64,000 bases of DNA from Melastoma dodecandrum (GCA_029817715.1 JARUPY010000189.1:4588001-4652000), one strand, 5' to 3'; positions 33,454 through 44,895 are shown, counted from the stretch's first letter. Numbers and translations: made by a program. The notes: generated from the sequence alone by a model not told the origin.

Positions 33454-33976
33454 TTAGGTAAAGACAGCCCCTATGAGTGAACCTGGGAACAACCTGAGTT
33501 TCCAAAACGCATTGAATGCTGCTTCGTTCGCTTGGTGAGTGAGCAGAGCGATGTGCTCAGCCGACGGGACGTCATTCTCTCTGGAAAAGCGGGCGAAGTT
33601 GGTTACCCAATATCCCCTTGGGAAAGCGAAATCCCTATCTATGGCATGTGTATACGGGGCGTGATACAACTCTACCTCCCTATGATTATTTTTCTCGGAG
33701 ACGATTTGTTCGATTAGTCTAGTTTTCATACTCCCATATATTAGAAATGTCACCTACTGGAGCCCTCACATCTTCTCTTTGGGGGTGCGCAAAGGGATAT
33801 TCAAGATAAGGCTCCTCGGGGAGTTTTTCTTCTTCAACCTCAAAGGGCTTGTAATAGAGGCTCTCGTCTATGGTGAGGAGGCCATAAACTGTTTTGTGAT
33901 ATCGTCGCTCTACTGATCCCTTTTCAACATCTAAGTTAGGGTTATTATCAGTCGAATCACTGATATTAACACTCAT
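33454..33976 (-). pseudogene. Gypsy gag-like fragment
   Basis: Two overlapping frames. 33719-33976 starts MSVNISDSTDNNPNLDVEKG. 33454-33753 has NFARFSRENDVPSAEHIALL, then THQANEAAFNAFWKLRLFPG and SLIGAVFTW. The last part matches the capsid region of plant Tat/Athila-side gag proteins (KLRLFP-x-SL-x-G-x-A-F-x-W). A frame change near 33730 and a stop soon after end it. It belongs to a different element from 30250-32460. Confidence 0.6.
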
Positions 33977-34969
33977 GGTTCTTGCGATAGTCCTCCCATT
34001 ATGGTCGCTAAAGAACGTATTGACCCTTGGAGTATCACGTTAGAAATATTTTACTTTGTACACAGAGTTCGTGTGTAGGTTTTTGAGTATAGTCACCATA
34101 AAGAAAAGAAAGGAAACAACGCTCCTAAGCGAAAACACTTTTGAGTGCCATTGATAAAGCTGAAAGCAAGAAAGCAAGAAGGCTAGACAGAAAAATACGT
34201 ATCGTATTGCCAATGTAATGAGATGTGTATTGTTCATTGTCTCTTACAAAGCTGAAAAGAAAGCATATTTATAATGTATTAACCTATGCTAATATTGGAA
34301 AGTGAATATCATTTAGTACAATCTTCTCATGTTCTTGAGTCTTCCGATCTTTTCCTTTCACGATTGGATTATTTCTTCCAATGTCTTCAGATCTCCGACC
34401 TTTCCATGCTAAATTGAGCTTTGTAGCTTCCATATCTCTAGACCTTCGAATTTCCTTTCTTTGATGTCTTTTGACAAATGAGCGCATCACCCATCGCCCC
34501 TTCACTCGATGTGTTTCATTGCTCGTTCCGCCTAATCGCCACTCATTATAGTCTTTTGCTCCACGATCTCTTCACCTATCAACATTCCCTGGAAGACTTC
34601 ACTAATTCCGGAACTCGTTGGGCTAGTCATTGTGCTTTTAGCCTTACCATATCTGCGAAATGATTGTGGCCCAAAAATACTATTTTCAAACGGTAATGAT
34701 GATATGCTCAAATTCATGTTCGCGAAGATTTTAGATTCAAAGGGACTCTCAATGAATGTTTCAGAAGTTAAATAGATAACCTTTAATACATTCGATTGAA
34801 TGGTTCATTTAGTCTTAATACTTTTGAAAAGGTTAAACGATCCCTAATTTAAACTTTGAGGCCTATTTAAATAAAGTAAATATAAGCTTGTAAACTTGTA
34901 GAAATGGAGCCTTATTTTTCAACCTTGTCTTTTAACTTTCACTTCGATTCATGTCCACGAGTTTTACAG
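33977..34969. other. Non-coding sequence, possible 5' leader/LTR of the gag fragment
   Basis: It lies upstream of the minus-strand gag. No partner LTR seen. Short open frames have no motif. Confidence 0.3.
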
Positions 34970-35009
34970 TTATATTATATATATATATATATATATGTTA
35001 TATATATAA
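34970..35009. repeat. (TA)n microsatellite
   Basis: A run of TA dinucleotides broken once by a G (TATATGTTATATATATAAC). Confidence 0.9.
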
Positions 35010-35820
35010 CTCGTTTAAAAAACATTCAACTTAAAAGTGTTAGGACAGTTCTTTAAATAATTTGAAATTTTTTAGTGATAGTCAAACACTAATTGCCTTC
35101 TTAATTTCAAGACGGAAATGTGTTGGTCATCTCCGTAGTAGCAAAGCAGAAGAGGACAGTAGAAGTGGACCACTTTGAGACAATGGCCGCATCTGAAAAA
35201 GAAATTCAAAATAGAATGAGTAAAAACAGATATTTTCGTTGTAGAAATGATTACATGGTATGAAAAAAGGAGAAGGTAGTGGTGGTATGCTTACTCGAGA
35301 TGTATTTATTTGCTTTCAGAGGAGGGACCGAAGGGTAACCATGCGCAGTTTCTCATAATTATAAGTTGTCTCACTCAAATAACCACTTTGATTTAAGTTG
35401 TCCGCCCCCCCCCCCAAATCAAAACACACAATTAGACACCATTTCCACCTCCCGTTTTACAATCGTTGCAATCTGACACTTCAACGGGATGAAAAGATAG
35501 ATGCCGCTTCCCTCTCTACTTGCCTTCCCATCATTACAATATGCATACACCGTGTTCCCTTAAGGAAATCAACCCCTCTTCCTATTTTGTTTTTTTTTTT
35601 CATTTCTTTGAAAGAATCTTTATTAATGATTACTCCAATCAGTCTACCATTCCGCTATTGGGGTAGACAACCAGATTGGGTCAATAATTGTTGGCAATTC
35701 ACTTTACATATCAGCCACACAATCAATGTACTCAAATTCAAGAAATGGAAGGGCAGTGTTTACGGTGTCAATAACTTCTATATTTAACTAGTTTTACAAA
35801 TGCAAATAACCTATTTGAAG
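35010..35820. other. Intergenic sequence, no gene seen
   Basis: It holds a C run near 35405 and a T run near 35590. The open frame at 35398-35787 has no recognisable domain and begins in the C run. Confidence 0.35.
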
Positions 35821-36017
35821 CTAGAATACTCACCAACATGGGGTTGTTCCAAGTGGTAAGGAGCTTGAATTCGCTTAAGGAGGTCTCGGGTTCGAAACCT
35901 ATCGTACGCAGCCACCCCAGTTGGAACTCTCACCCACCATAGCCGGGTATCCTACCAGGATCGAGTCCTTTGCCAGCTCCGGAAATCGGGCGGGCGACCA
36001 AAAAAACTAGAATACTC
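35821..36017 (+). repeat. Target-site duplication pair around a SINE
   Basis: CTAGAATACTC at 35821-35831 and again at 36007-36017, an exact 11-base direct repeat flanking the SINE. Confidence 0.9.
35832..36006 (+). mobile_element. tRNA-derived SINE
   Basis: A ~175-base unit begins ACCAACATGGGGTTG. An A-box-like segment is TTCCAAGTGGTAAGGAGC, and a B box GGTTCGAAACC lies at 35889-35899, the internal RNA polymerase III promoter of tRNA-derived SINEs. It ends GGGCGACCAAAAAA, a short A-rich tail, and is flanked by an exact 11-base target duplication. The anticodon arm is not tRNA-like, so this is not a tRNA gene. SINEs move with enzymes supplied by LINEs. Confidence 0.88.
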
Positions 36018-36582
36018 TAAGTGAACCACCACTAGATTCCAGCCTTCTTTGACAACTATCCCGAAAGAGAAAATGGGACCAAAACCGGTGTAAAGTAATT
36101 CTGAATAGTATGAAGAAGAAGAAGAGTAAAAAGGTTATTTAAGTTTTCAAATCTCTCAATAAAGCATTAAGGTTGGGGATAGCTCATGATACCGCTCGAG
36201 TATGAGAATTTGGGCTACCTCATAAACACGTTGTCACTATCATTTTTAGTACAAACACTAGGAGATAATGTTGCAATAATTGTGTGGCCCACTAAACATA
36301 GAAAAAGAAGAAAAAGAAGGAGATGTCATCGATGATGAAAACATCAATTTGGAACAAATTCCGGCAACTTAAGATCGTTAGATTAGCAATACAACTCCTC
36401 CCCGGATTTCAATCAACTTTTCTCATAAATCCAAAAGGGTGTTAACATCAACCACGATTTAACAACAAGTTACGAAGTAATTGCAGTAAATTTTAAATTA
36501 TACTTTAAATTACTTAGCGTTCTACTCAAAAAGTAGGTTATTTTAACTTATGACATACACATTAAATATGGTAGGGGGGTTG
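36018..36582. other. Intergenic sequence, no gene seen
   Basis: AT-rich flank of the gypsy insertion at 36583. No motif recognised. Confidence 0.35.
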
Positions 36583-37105
36583 TGATGCGCTTCGAGCACG
36601 AAAACGGAAAAATAGCAACGACAACAGAAACTAAAGGAACGAGAACGACAAAACAAAGCCGAAACATACTAAAGGGATATGACTCGGACCGCCACGGATA
36701 CAGCCTAAGCAACACCGGTACTGTCATGAGGGTTGAACGGCACACAGCCGGATACAGAAACACCACTGATTATGAGGATGCTCGGAAAAAAGATCGCCAT
36801 GCTTGGAATCCACCAATCGATAAGAGAAGTTGCACAAAGTTCATGCAAGAACTTGACGACTACAACATTTGGGTAAAACGTTTAAAAGGTTCTATCTAAA
36901 CCTAAACACAACAGTCTTATTTATAGAGGACCAAAAGTGGGCTAACCTTAAATTCCAAGTAGGCCTAAAATGAAAAAAAGAAAAACAAAAGCTAACTAAA
37001 ACATGTCCAAAATTATTAACTACGGAAACTGGGCTTGACGTCGGTGCGGCCGTTCGTCAATCAGGACGCCTCAACTTTGGATGACCTCGAGTTTCCCCGA
37101 AGAGA
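36583..37105 (-). repeat. Gypsy 3' LTR, truncated
   Basis: It matches 51467-52000 of the related element (GATAAGAGAAGTTGC, AACTTGACGAC, CTTATTTATAGA). It is cut near 37105, where integrase sequence (CTCCTTTCGCAAGTGACC) begins. Confidence 0.8.
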
Positions 37106-37123
37106 GTTGTTCTCCTTTCGCAA

Positions 37124-38260
37124 GTGACCAGACAAGATCTCCGGTTTGAAATGTCCGCTCCTTTCGACAACGATTCGCCTGAAACTGATTCTTCTCATTC
37201 TGTTGCTCAAGGGTTCAAATCTTCTCATGGAGCTTTAACATCTTTTCATCTCTTCGAACCACATCCTTCTAGAGTATATCTTTACCAGGCTTTGGTAGTA
37301 ACTCGATTGGGATCCTCGGGTTAACACCATACGCCACTACGGACAGCATAAATCGAGTAGTCGAATGAGGGCCTCGATTATAGGCGAAATCAGCTTGTGG
37401 AAGTTTGATCCTTTTGATTTTTAGACACCATAACCCAAAGTAGGCTTCCCATAGTCCTGTTCACGACTTCGATTTGCCCATCTGTCTGTGGATGGTAAGT
37501 AGTGCTGAACAGTGGATTTCTCCCGAGTTTGCATCTCGATAAGCATCTTCCAGAAGTAGCTTAAAAACTTGGCATCAAGATAAGACACTATCGATGATGG
37601 AACTCCATGCAGACGAACGATTTCTCGAAAAAAAAGATCTGCCACGTGAGAAGCATCATCTGTCTTTCGGAAAGCAATAAATAGAGCCATCTTCAAGAAT
37701 CGATCCACAACAACCATGATTGAGTCCTTTTGCCGTTGTGTTCGGGGCAATCCTATGACGAAATCCATGCTCAGTTGCTCCAATGGACGCTCAGCTACCG
37801 GTAATGGTGTACAAAGACCTTGGGACTGGACGTGGCTCTTTGCGCTTTGAAATGTTGTGCAACCTCGCACCAACTTGTGTACGTCGTTAGCCATTCGAGT
37901 ATAGTAGAAATGCTCTTGAAGCATCTCGAGAGTTTTCTCGACTCCTAAGTGTCCCGCGAGTCCTCCATGTACCTCTCGAATAAGATGCTCTCGAGCAAAA
38001 CTTCGAGGAATGCATAACTTAACTCCTCGAAATAGAAATCCCTCGGATAGATGATAATGCCAAGGCTTCTTGAAACATTCCTTATACAGCTCGCCAAAGT
38101 CTATATAACTCGAGTACAACTCTTTCAACATCTCGAATCCTATCAACTTCGATTCCACTCTAGACATAAGAGCTGATTTTCTCGACAATGCGTCTGCTAC
38201 GAGATTCCTCACTCCCAACTTACGCATCATGAAAAAATTGAATGATTGGAGAAATTCCAC
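37124..38260 (-). pseudogene. Gypsy integrase and RNase H end
   Basis: A 279-residue frame begins in the RNase H tail (NLVADALSRKSA). It continues with the integrase zinc region (HEVHGGLAGHLG type, here HLIREVHGGLAGHLGVEKTL) and core (SMDFVIGLPRTQRQKDSIMV). RLHGVPSSIVSYLDAKF replaces the usual SDRD-x-KF, so the second acidic block is altered. The C-terminal domain is deleted at the LTR junction. Among gypsy remains here, it is one of the longer open frames. Confidence 0.85.
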
Positions 38261-39283
38261 CTACTTTGTATGTAGTCAATTAACCTTTGCCTGCCCGTTG
38301 ATATGATTCAAGGACTCATGATCTGTATGAAGAACGAACTCCTTGGGCATCAAATAATGACTTCATGTCTCGAGTGTACAAATGATGGCTTAAAACTCCT
38401 TATCCTAGGTCGAGTAATTCAGTCGAGAACCATTTAACCTCTCGCCGAAATATGAGATTGATCGACCCTCTTGCAACAGTACGCCTCCAATCCCTACTCC
38501 TGAGGCGTCACACTCGACTTCAAACACCTTCTCGAAGTCATGGAGTGCCAATACAGGCGCTTCACACAAATGACTCTTGAACAACTCGAAACTAGATTGA
38601 GCCGCGGGATTCCATTCGAAGGACGTACCCTTTAAACACTTGTCATTGGGATTGCAATCGAACTGAATTCCTTGATAAATCTTCGATAAAATGAAGCTAG
38701 GTCATGAAAGCTCCGGACGTCGTGAGTTGTCTTGGGAGTAGGCCAATCTAGAATAGCAGCTACCTTACTCTCATCCTCCCGAATACCTTTTCTCGAGATG
38801 ACGTACCCCAGAAAGACAAGTTTGGAAGTCCACAACTTACACTTCTTGCTGTTCCCGAATAGATGTTGTTCCCTGAACTTCTCGAACAACTGTCTAAGGT
38901 GATCAATATGTTCTTCCTCGCTGCGGCTACATACAAGGATATCATCAAAATAAACAACCACGAATCTGCCAATGAAAGGACGGAACACCCGGTGCATTCG
39001 AGAGACAAAACAGCATAACCATCAACTCATACAACCCAAATTTGGTTTTGAATGTCATCTTTAACTCATCTTCTTCTTTCATCCGAATCTGGTGATAACC
39101 ACTTCGTAGATCCCCCTTCGAGAAAATGGTCGATCTATGCAACTCATCAAGCATATCATCAAGTCGTGCAATGGGATATCGATTCTTGACGGTGATCTTA
39201 TTGATTGCTCGATTATCGACACATATCCGCCATGAACCATTCTTCTTGAGAACCAAGACGGCGGGAACGGGACATGGGCTGAG
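38261..39283 (-). pseudogene. Gypsy reverse transcriptase and RNase H, 5' truncated
   Basis: The frame 38945-39310 has [20 protein letters not shown], then [19 protein letters not shown] and [20 protein letters not shown]. Then 38632-38997 has [20 protein letters not shown] with the catalytic YFDD intact, and LVFLGYVISRKGI. RNase H follows at 38440-38640 with frame breaks. The N-terminal start is lost where RT joins LTR sequence. Confidence 0.85.
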
Positions 39284-39782
39284 GCACACAATCGGATACA
39301 AAAATACCACCGTTTATAGAAACGATCGGATAAAATCTCGCCACAGTTGGAATCCAGGCCACGATGAGAGAAGTTACGCAATGTTCATGTAAAAAGTTCA
39401 AAAGGTTTTGTCTAAACTTAAATACAAGAGTCTTATTTATAGAGTACCAAAAGTGGGCCAACCCTAAATCCCAATTAGGCCCAGAATGAAAAAAAAGAAC
39501 AAAAGCTAAATAAAACAAGTCCAAAATTATTAACTACGGTAACTGGGCTTGACGTCGGCTGGGCCGTCCGTCAATCAGGACGCCTCGACTTTGGATGTCC
39601 TCGAACTTCCTCGGAGATAGCTGTTCTCGATACGACCCCTTCCTCTTGTTCTCGAGATGCACTCGGGTCTTCTCGAGTTAACGAATCAACTCGAACATTT
39701 TAACACCGTGAAGGTACTCTCCGCCTCGAGTTCTTCTCTCGACTTGATCCTGACTTGACCTTGTCCAGTCCAACTCGCATTA
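39283..39782 (-). repeat. Gypsy 5' LTR, truncated
   Basis: It matches 36739-37105 and continues to the LTR end CCAACTCGCATTA, which the left LTR lacks. The first ~155 bases of the LTR, in forward coordinates, are missing. Confidence 0.8.
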
Positions 39783-39805
39783 GGTTGTCCCTATCTTCAT
39801 TTTAT

Positions 39806-39890
39806 GTACATGGCGCTGATTTCGGCCTTCTTTGTTGTTCCCCTTCAGTATTGTGTAGGCATGACAGACAGATCACATTCCCAAATGGGC
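39806..39890 (-). pseudogene. Fragment of a legumain exon 2
   Basis: Forward CTTCAGTATTGTGTAGGCATG closely matches CTTCAGTATTTGGTAGGCATG of the legumain gene at 26278-26298. The similarity also covers TACATG on one side and CCCAAATGGGCACCCAAAACG against intron-end CCAAATAACAACCCAAGG on the other. The minus strand reads CHAYTILK, against CHAYQILK in the intact gene. Changes downstream break the frame. It lies just outside the gypsy insertion ending at 39782. Confidence 0.5.
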
Positions 39891-41329
39891 ACCCAAAACG
39901 ATAGAACAAATTAAGCCGAGCCAACTGCCAAGTCTTTGCCGATCCTAAAATTGCAAACATAAGTGAAGATCCACTGTCCTTGCTATGAGTATCATGGTCG
40001 GACTAACATTCCACATACAAAGTTGGTAATTGATCCAATATATTTCAAGTCTGGCATTAATTATCGTTATCATCAAAAGGTTAAAGAGTTGGTAAGAAAT
40101 AATTGTTAAATTTGTCTTTTTATTAGAACTACATGAAAAATGCGTGGTAGTATAATTCAATGTTAAGGTGTTAATGAAATAAGTGTTTTATGAGCCACTT
40201 GATGCTTATATGAGAGATTATGTTGTTTCATGGCCATAGTTACATTTAAAAAGAATGACATCGATATATAATCGGATATCTATGACTGGATTGAAGCGAT
40301 TTTTTTTTTAATATCCTTTCCGTGATGATGGTTTCTCTTGTTTATGCCGAAAAATTAATACCGCGGCTTGGAAAGAATCTTCACCAAATAAAAAAAGGAC
40401 TAAATTTTTTACTACTACACGTAAAAAGGGAAATTAATTTTTATATTATGACTGTATTTTTGTAGATGAATTAAGAAAAATGTAATTATATAGGAGTAAT
40501 TTTGAGCAGGAGAACCCTGAACAGGGTTTAGCAGGGTGGAGTACGAAATGAGAAACGGTGTCAATGTATGGGATTATGTGTCTTTACTCCGATTCCCCAT
40601 TTCACTCCGCTTCTTAAATAAATAATAAAAATAATTTATTTCTATAAAAATTGTGTTCATTTGATCTCATTTCATGTAATGCGGGAGAGTGAAATGGAGC
40701 TTCGAAACTCCCACACAGAGAAGAATAATGTTTAATTATGAATGGCGAAATATCCAACATCAGCGTATCATTGTCAGTTCCCGAAGGCAATATCTATCAA
40801 GAAGAGTTTATCCACTCGTTGCACACTAATGCTACGAGGAGTTCTGGAGACAACATGGTGAAGATTGTAGCATTGAACTTCGCAAATGTACCAAGGTGGG
40901 AGAATCTGAGCCATCCGCGTCGCTGTGGGGGCAGAGGTAAGATTCGAGCATTATCGAAAAAGAAGCGGGCCCTAACAAAACGATTCCTACTTAAGCACTA
41001 TTGATGTGACATGTTCATCAAGTTGCACGCTTTAAAACAAACTCCTGGAGGCCCCAATTATACGAGAAAGTTCGAATGATTATATCTATGATGGGGTGTA
41101 CAGAAAGCACCCGAAAGGAAGATTGCAAGATACGTGAAGGAATTCAATCATCTAATTTGAAGCCGTTGAACAACAGCAAAATTGGACCTTTGAAGACGTT
41201 CAAGGACGTGCTCATAAGGTCGAGCATCAACAAGTGAGGAGATCGGGAGCTCGACTAATTGTGAAAGCTCCACCAATCAATAAGGGGGTTTGCTTTCAGT
41301 CGACAGCCTCGTCAACAGACATGAGGATG
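39891..41329. other. Intergenic sequence, no supported gene
   Basis: AT-rich to about 40680. An open frame at 40738-41004 (MNGEISNISVSLSVPEGNIY) has no recognisable motif. It could be a chance frame or a remnant of the sequence into which the next element inserted. Confidence 0.3.
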
Positions 41330-42955
41330 TGTTGAATAGGTTTTAATGATGGGCCTGATCTTCTGTGTAACAGAAGTCAAACATCTACTCTACATTCATT
41401 TTCACGTTGAGGACTTTTTGTGAGAAATATTTTTATAATTAAATGATTGTTTAATTAGAAAATAAAAAGGATTTGATTAAGATATTAGTCTGAACAAATT
41501 GAATGGATTACGTTTCTAAATAACTCCATTAGGGATAATATTTCCCACAGAAGGAAATATAATCTTCTATATATGAAAATGTTCTATAAGGTTGTCTACA
41601 ACCTTCTGTGGATTCATACGACCACCTAAGGACCCTGATTTGAGATGTCAATCATTACCATATGTCTAGATACATTCATTTTAGTGTCTTGAACAGAATG
41701 ACATCGGTCTTTATCAATTTGGAAGTTAATCTTTGATTATTTCCATCCGTAGAAGGTTGCTGATCAGATTCAGCCAGAACCTTCTGTAGCGCTCGCTATA
41801 TACATGGAAATTCCATCATATCTTAATCCTAATTGATATAATTTGAATACCTAAACGTATATATGCATGTGAGTGACGTGATTGTAAATAATATATTATA
41901 TTATTATCTAATCCTTCATTTCCTTTGATTGCAGGTGGCTGATCATTCAAATTACCTTCTATATTTTTTGTCTTAGACTTTTTGTATTAATAGGACAAAT
42001 CAGCCACACTCTGGTGAATCAATCAATCTTTTATAATCCTTTGTATTGTTGTAAAACCAGAGAGCGTGCTGAGAGTTTGTATCCTTTTTGTTCGAGTTTG
42101 AGTTAGTCACACGAGGAGCGTTAGCTGCAGAAGGCTGTATCACTGGTGAAATCTTCTTGTAGAGTGACTCGGGAGCCACGAGGGACTCGGTTGGAAGCTC
42201 AAGGAAATGTTGGTGGAGGCGTGTGGCAGGTTGCTAGCGTGACCAATGTACAGTGGGCCGGAGAGAAGGGCAGAACCCCGGGAGCACAGAAGGTGAGGGA
42301 CTAACCAGGTTCTGTGGTGTAACGTTCTGTGTGCAGGAACCTAGGACAAAGGCTGCTGTCTACTTGCATGGGGTTTGTTGCGTGCTTATGTAGGTTTGCT
42401 GACTACTTGCGTAGAGTTCGCCACGTAGCCGCTATCTCGAGGAGATCGTGCAGGTCGTGTGGAGCCGCCGGAGGGAAAATCCATCCTTGGACAGGGGGAC
42501 GTTGTCTGCATGTGTAGAGTTCGCTACGTGCTCGCATGGGGTTCGACACGAAGTCGTTGTCCTTGAGGGGATTGCGCATTGGTTACCTTTGTTAGTCACA
42601 CTAACATGTGTAACTCAGTCCCTGTAGTACAGAACCTTACGGTCTATGTAGTAGATGGTTGACATCTTTGGTACAGCACCTTACGGTCTGTGCTTTGAAA
42701 ACAAGTGATCTCCAGTACAGAACCTTTTAGGTCTACGCTATTGAGGGTTGACACATTGGGTACTAAATCTTTTGATCTATGCTATAGATGGTTGACACAT
42801 TCGGTACAGAACCTTCTGGTCTGTGCTGTGCAATTCAGTTACTCTAGTACAGATCCTTCTGGTCTGTGCTTTGCCACTCAATCTTTTGTGGTGTAGAACC
42901 TTGTGGTCTGTGCTATAAAAGGTCGATTGTATCACCTTCTATAATTGTTACAATG
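41330..42955 (+). repeat. Sirevirus 5' LTR, 3' end missing
   Basis: It matches the right LTR from TGTTGAATAG through the three-step stretch GTACAGAACCTTCTGGTCTG to TATAAAAGGTCGATTGT. The last ~230 bases of the LTR are absent here. The equivalent sequence is found inverted at 45701-45925. Confidence 0.8.
42590..42910 (+). repeat. ~60-bp tandem repeats in the left LTR
   Basis: About six degenerate units of the type GGTACAGAACCTTCTGGTCT, then GTGCTATAGA and GGTTGACACATT. The same array is at 48890-49210 in the right LTR. Each unit holds ACAGA and TCTGT as an inverted pair. Confidence 0.8.
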
Positions 42956-43340
42956 TTAAGTCCTTGTAAATGTGGAAGTTAGTAGCTTCTGTAAGATCTC
43001 AACAAGCGATTACACTTCTGTTGGACATAAACCTTATACCAGACGCTGTATTCAAATAGAGTGTTAACTTCTGTTGAATAGCAACTGAATTCTGATAGAG
43101 CGTAAGCTTCTATAGAATAGAGCAAATGATTTTTCACAGAGCTTAAAGCTTATATGGAACAGCAACTGGATTCTGATAGAGCGTAAACTTCTACTGAATA
43201 GAGCAAATGATTTTTCACAGAGCTTAAAGCTTCTATGGAATAGCAACTGAATTCTGATAGAGCGTAAGCTTCTACAGAATAGTAGCAGATGATTTTTCAC
43301 AGAACTTAAATCTTCTCCACAGTATAAGTCCAAGAAAGCA

Positions 43341-43738
43341 ATGGCTGCTTGGACAAATCTTGATGATTCTGGTGATGAGGAAGAAGAAGCACTAATGTGT
43401 CTTACTGCTCACATAGAAACTCAAAATGAAATTCATACCTGCTTTCAAACAGAAGCTGTTGAAAGTGAATGATATCTAGATAGTGGATGCTCCGGGCACA
43501 TGACCGGAGATCCATCCAAATTTTCTCAACTGACGCTACAGAATGAAGGATATGTTAAGTTTGGTGACAATAGCAAAGGCTCTGTCATCGGCAAAGGTAC
43601 CATTGGAGGTCCCGACTCCATGGTCATAGATGAGGTTCTATCTATCACAGAACTCAAGCATAATTTGCTGAGCATTAGCCAGCTTTGTGACAAAGATTAT
43701 ACAACAATGATCAAGATAAGTGTTCTAGTATCCTAAAC
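43341..43738 (+). pseudogene. Copia protease region
   Basis: The frame reads MAAWTNLDDSGDEEEEALMC and, after a stop, YLDSGCSGHMTGDPSKFSQL, then VLSITELKHNLLSISQLCDK. This is the copia protease with the D-S-G-C-S-x-H-M-T-G site intact, in the W-x-L-DSGCSRHMTG style of Sireviruses. The in-frame TGA before YLDSGC and the end at 43736 make it non-functional. Confidence 0.85.
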
Positions 43739-44470
43739 AATGAAGTTCGCTTCATTGAAAATCGAAAAAGGAACATCTATACCTTGATGCAGGAGAGCTT
43801 CTGTACTACAGAAAACTACCTTCTATCAGTCAAAGATGAGAGCCATCTGTGTCATAGATGGTTGGGACACTCCAACTTTAAATTGTTATCCAATCTTACG
43901 AGAAAATAGTTGGTAAAAGGTTTACCTAACATTTGATTCGAGTAAGACAGCTTCTGTGAAGCATGTTCACTTGGAAAACAAACCAAATCTTCATTCATGT
44001 CAATGAATGAAGTTTCTACTACACAACCACTTGAACTTCTACATATGGATCTTTTAGGACCTACTAGTATTCAAAGTATTGGTGGTAGAAGATACTGTTT
44101 AGTGGTAGTGGATGACTACTCTAAATACACGTGGGTTAAATTTCTTACTCACAAAAGTGATGCTTTTAAAAGTTTCATAAAGCTCGCTAAGAAATTACAT
44201 AATGAAATTAGATCTTCTGTAAAAGCTATAAGGACAGATCATGGTACTGAGTCTGATAACCATGATTTTGCTACCTTCTGTGACGAACATGGTATCGATC
44301 ACAACTTCTCTGCACCATATACTCCTCAACAGAATGGAGTAGCAGAAAGGAAAAATCTAACACTTATAGGCATGGCTAGAACTATGATTTGTGAGAGCAA
44401 TGCTCCGCAGAACCTTTGGGCATAAGCTATTAAGATAGCCTGCTACATCTCTAATAGGGTTCTACTTCGA
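43739..44470 (+). pseudogene. Copia integrase
   Basis: GAG-pre-integrase words (SHLCHRWLGHSNF) come first in shifted frames near 43830-43880. The 142-residue frame 43997-44425 has LELLHMDLLGPTSIQSIGGR, then AIRTDHGTESDNHDFATFCD and APYTPQQNGVAERKN. Asp, Asp and Glu of the D,D-35-E core are all present. A TAA follows NLWA at 44423-44425, and the normal continuation (KIACYISNRVLLRPILEKTP) comes after it, so the break is a single nonsense change. Confidence 0.88.
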
Positions 44471-44639
44471 CCTATACTAGAGAAAACTCCCTATCAACTA
44501 TACAGGGGGAGGAAAGTAAACATTTCCTATTTTCATGCCTTTGGAAGTCCATGTTTTATCATGAGACCTTCTAAGGACAATATAGGAAAATTTGAAGCTA
44601 AGACAGATGATACAGAAAGGATGCTGCTGCACAATCTAC

Positions 44640-44895
44640 TCGACCCTCTACAGCAAAAGCATCTGTAGCATAGAGACAACCTAGATCATCTAATGAAGGG
44701 TCTCTCACCTCGAACTTGAACTCTCTCCTCAAGGATCTTCAGCAACAAGCTGTAGCCAATGGAGAAGACATCCGCGTCCTTCAACAAATGGTCATGGGCT
44801 TGACTCGTGAAGTGGAACGTCAGGGAAAGTATATGTGCGACAAACTTGAAGAGCACCTGCTCTATATCAAAAATGCCATGACCAAGTCATAGGAG
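44640..44895 (+). pseudogene. Coiled-coil-like segment inside the Sirevirus
   Basis: The frame reads SLTSNLNSLLKDLQQQAVAN, then VLQQMVMGLTREVERQGKYM, with regular Leu/Val spacing and a stop at 44890. It replaces the region where the integrase-RT linker should be. Its origin is not clear. It may be an element-specific insert, because the next bases (GGAGACATCAGTAGTGGTGT) return to typical pre-RT Sirevirus sequence. Confidence 0.4.

Larger units (their letters stand above)
36583..39782 (-). mobile_element. Ty3/gypsy element, family shared with 51467-56570, internally deleted
   Basis: It is flanked by an exact 5-base duplication GGTTG (36578-36582 and 39783-39787). The left LTR starts TGATGCGCTTCGAG and the right LTR ends CCAACTCGCATTA, as in the second family member. 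Between them the minus strand carries RT, RNase H and integrase. The left LTR runs straight into integrase near 37105, losing the LTR remainder and integrase C terminus. RT runs straight into mid-LTR near 39283, losing gag, protease and the start of the right LTR. Confidence 0.9.

Noticed and set aside
35885..35905. Possible tRNA gene (GGTTCGAAACC B box)
   Set aside because: The full cloverleaf cannot be drawn, and the unit has an A-rich tail and target duplication, so it is a SINE.
37124..37324. Plus-strand 66-residue frame
   Set aside because: Antisense shadow of the gypsy integrase region next to the LTR joint.
40738..41004. Small gene of 88 residues
   Set aside because: No motif, no homologous copy in the window and no supporting signal, so only mentioned under the intergenic entry.
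42600..42910. CRISPR-like array of regularly spaced repeats
   Set aside because: Units are degenerate, spacers are not unique, and the array lies in an LTR of a plant retrotransposon.
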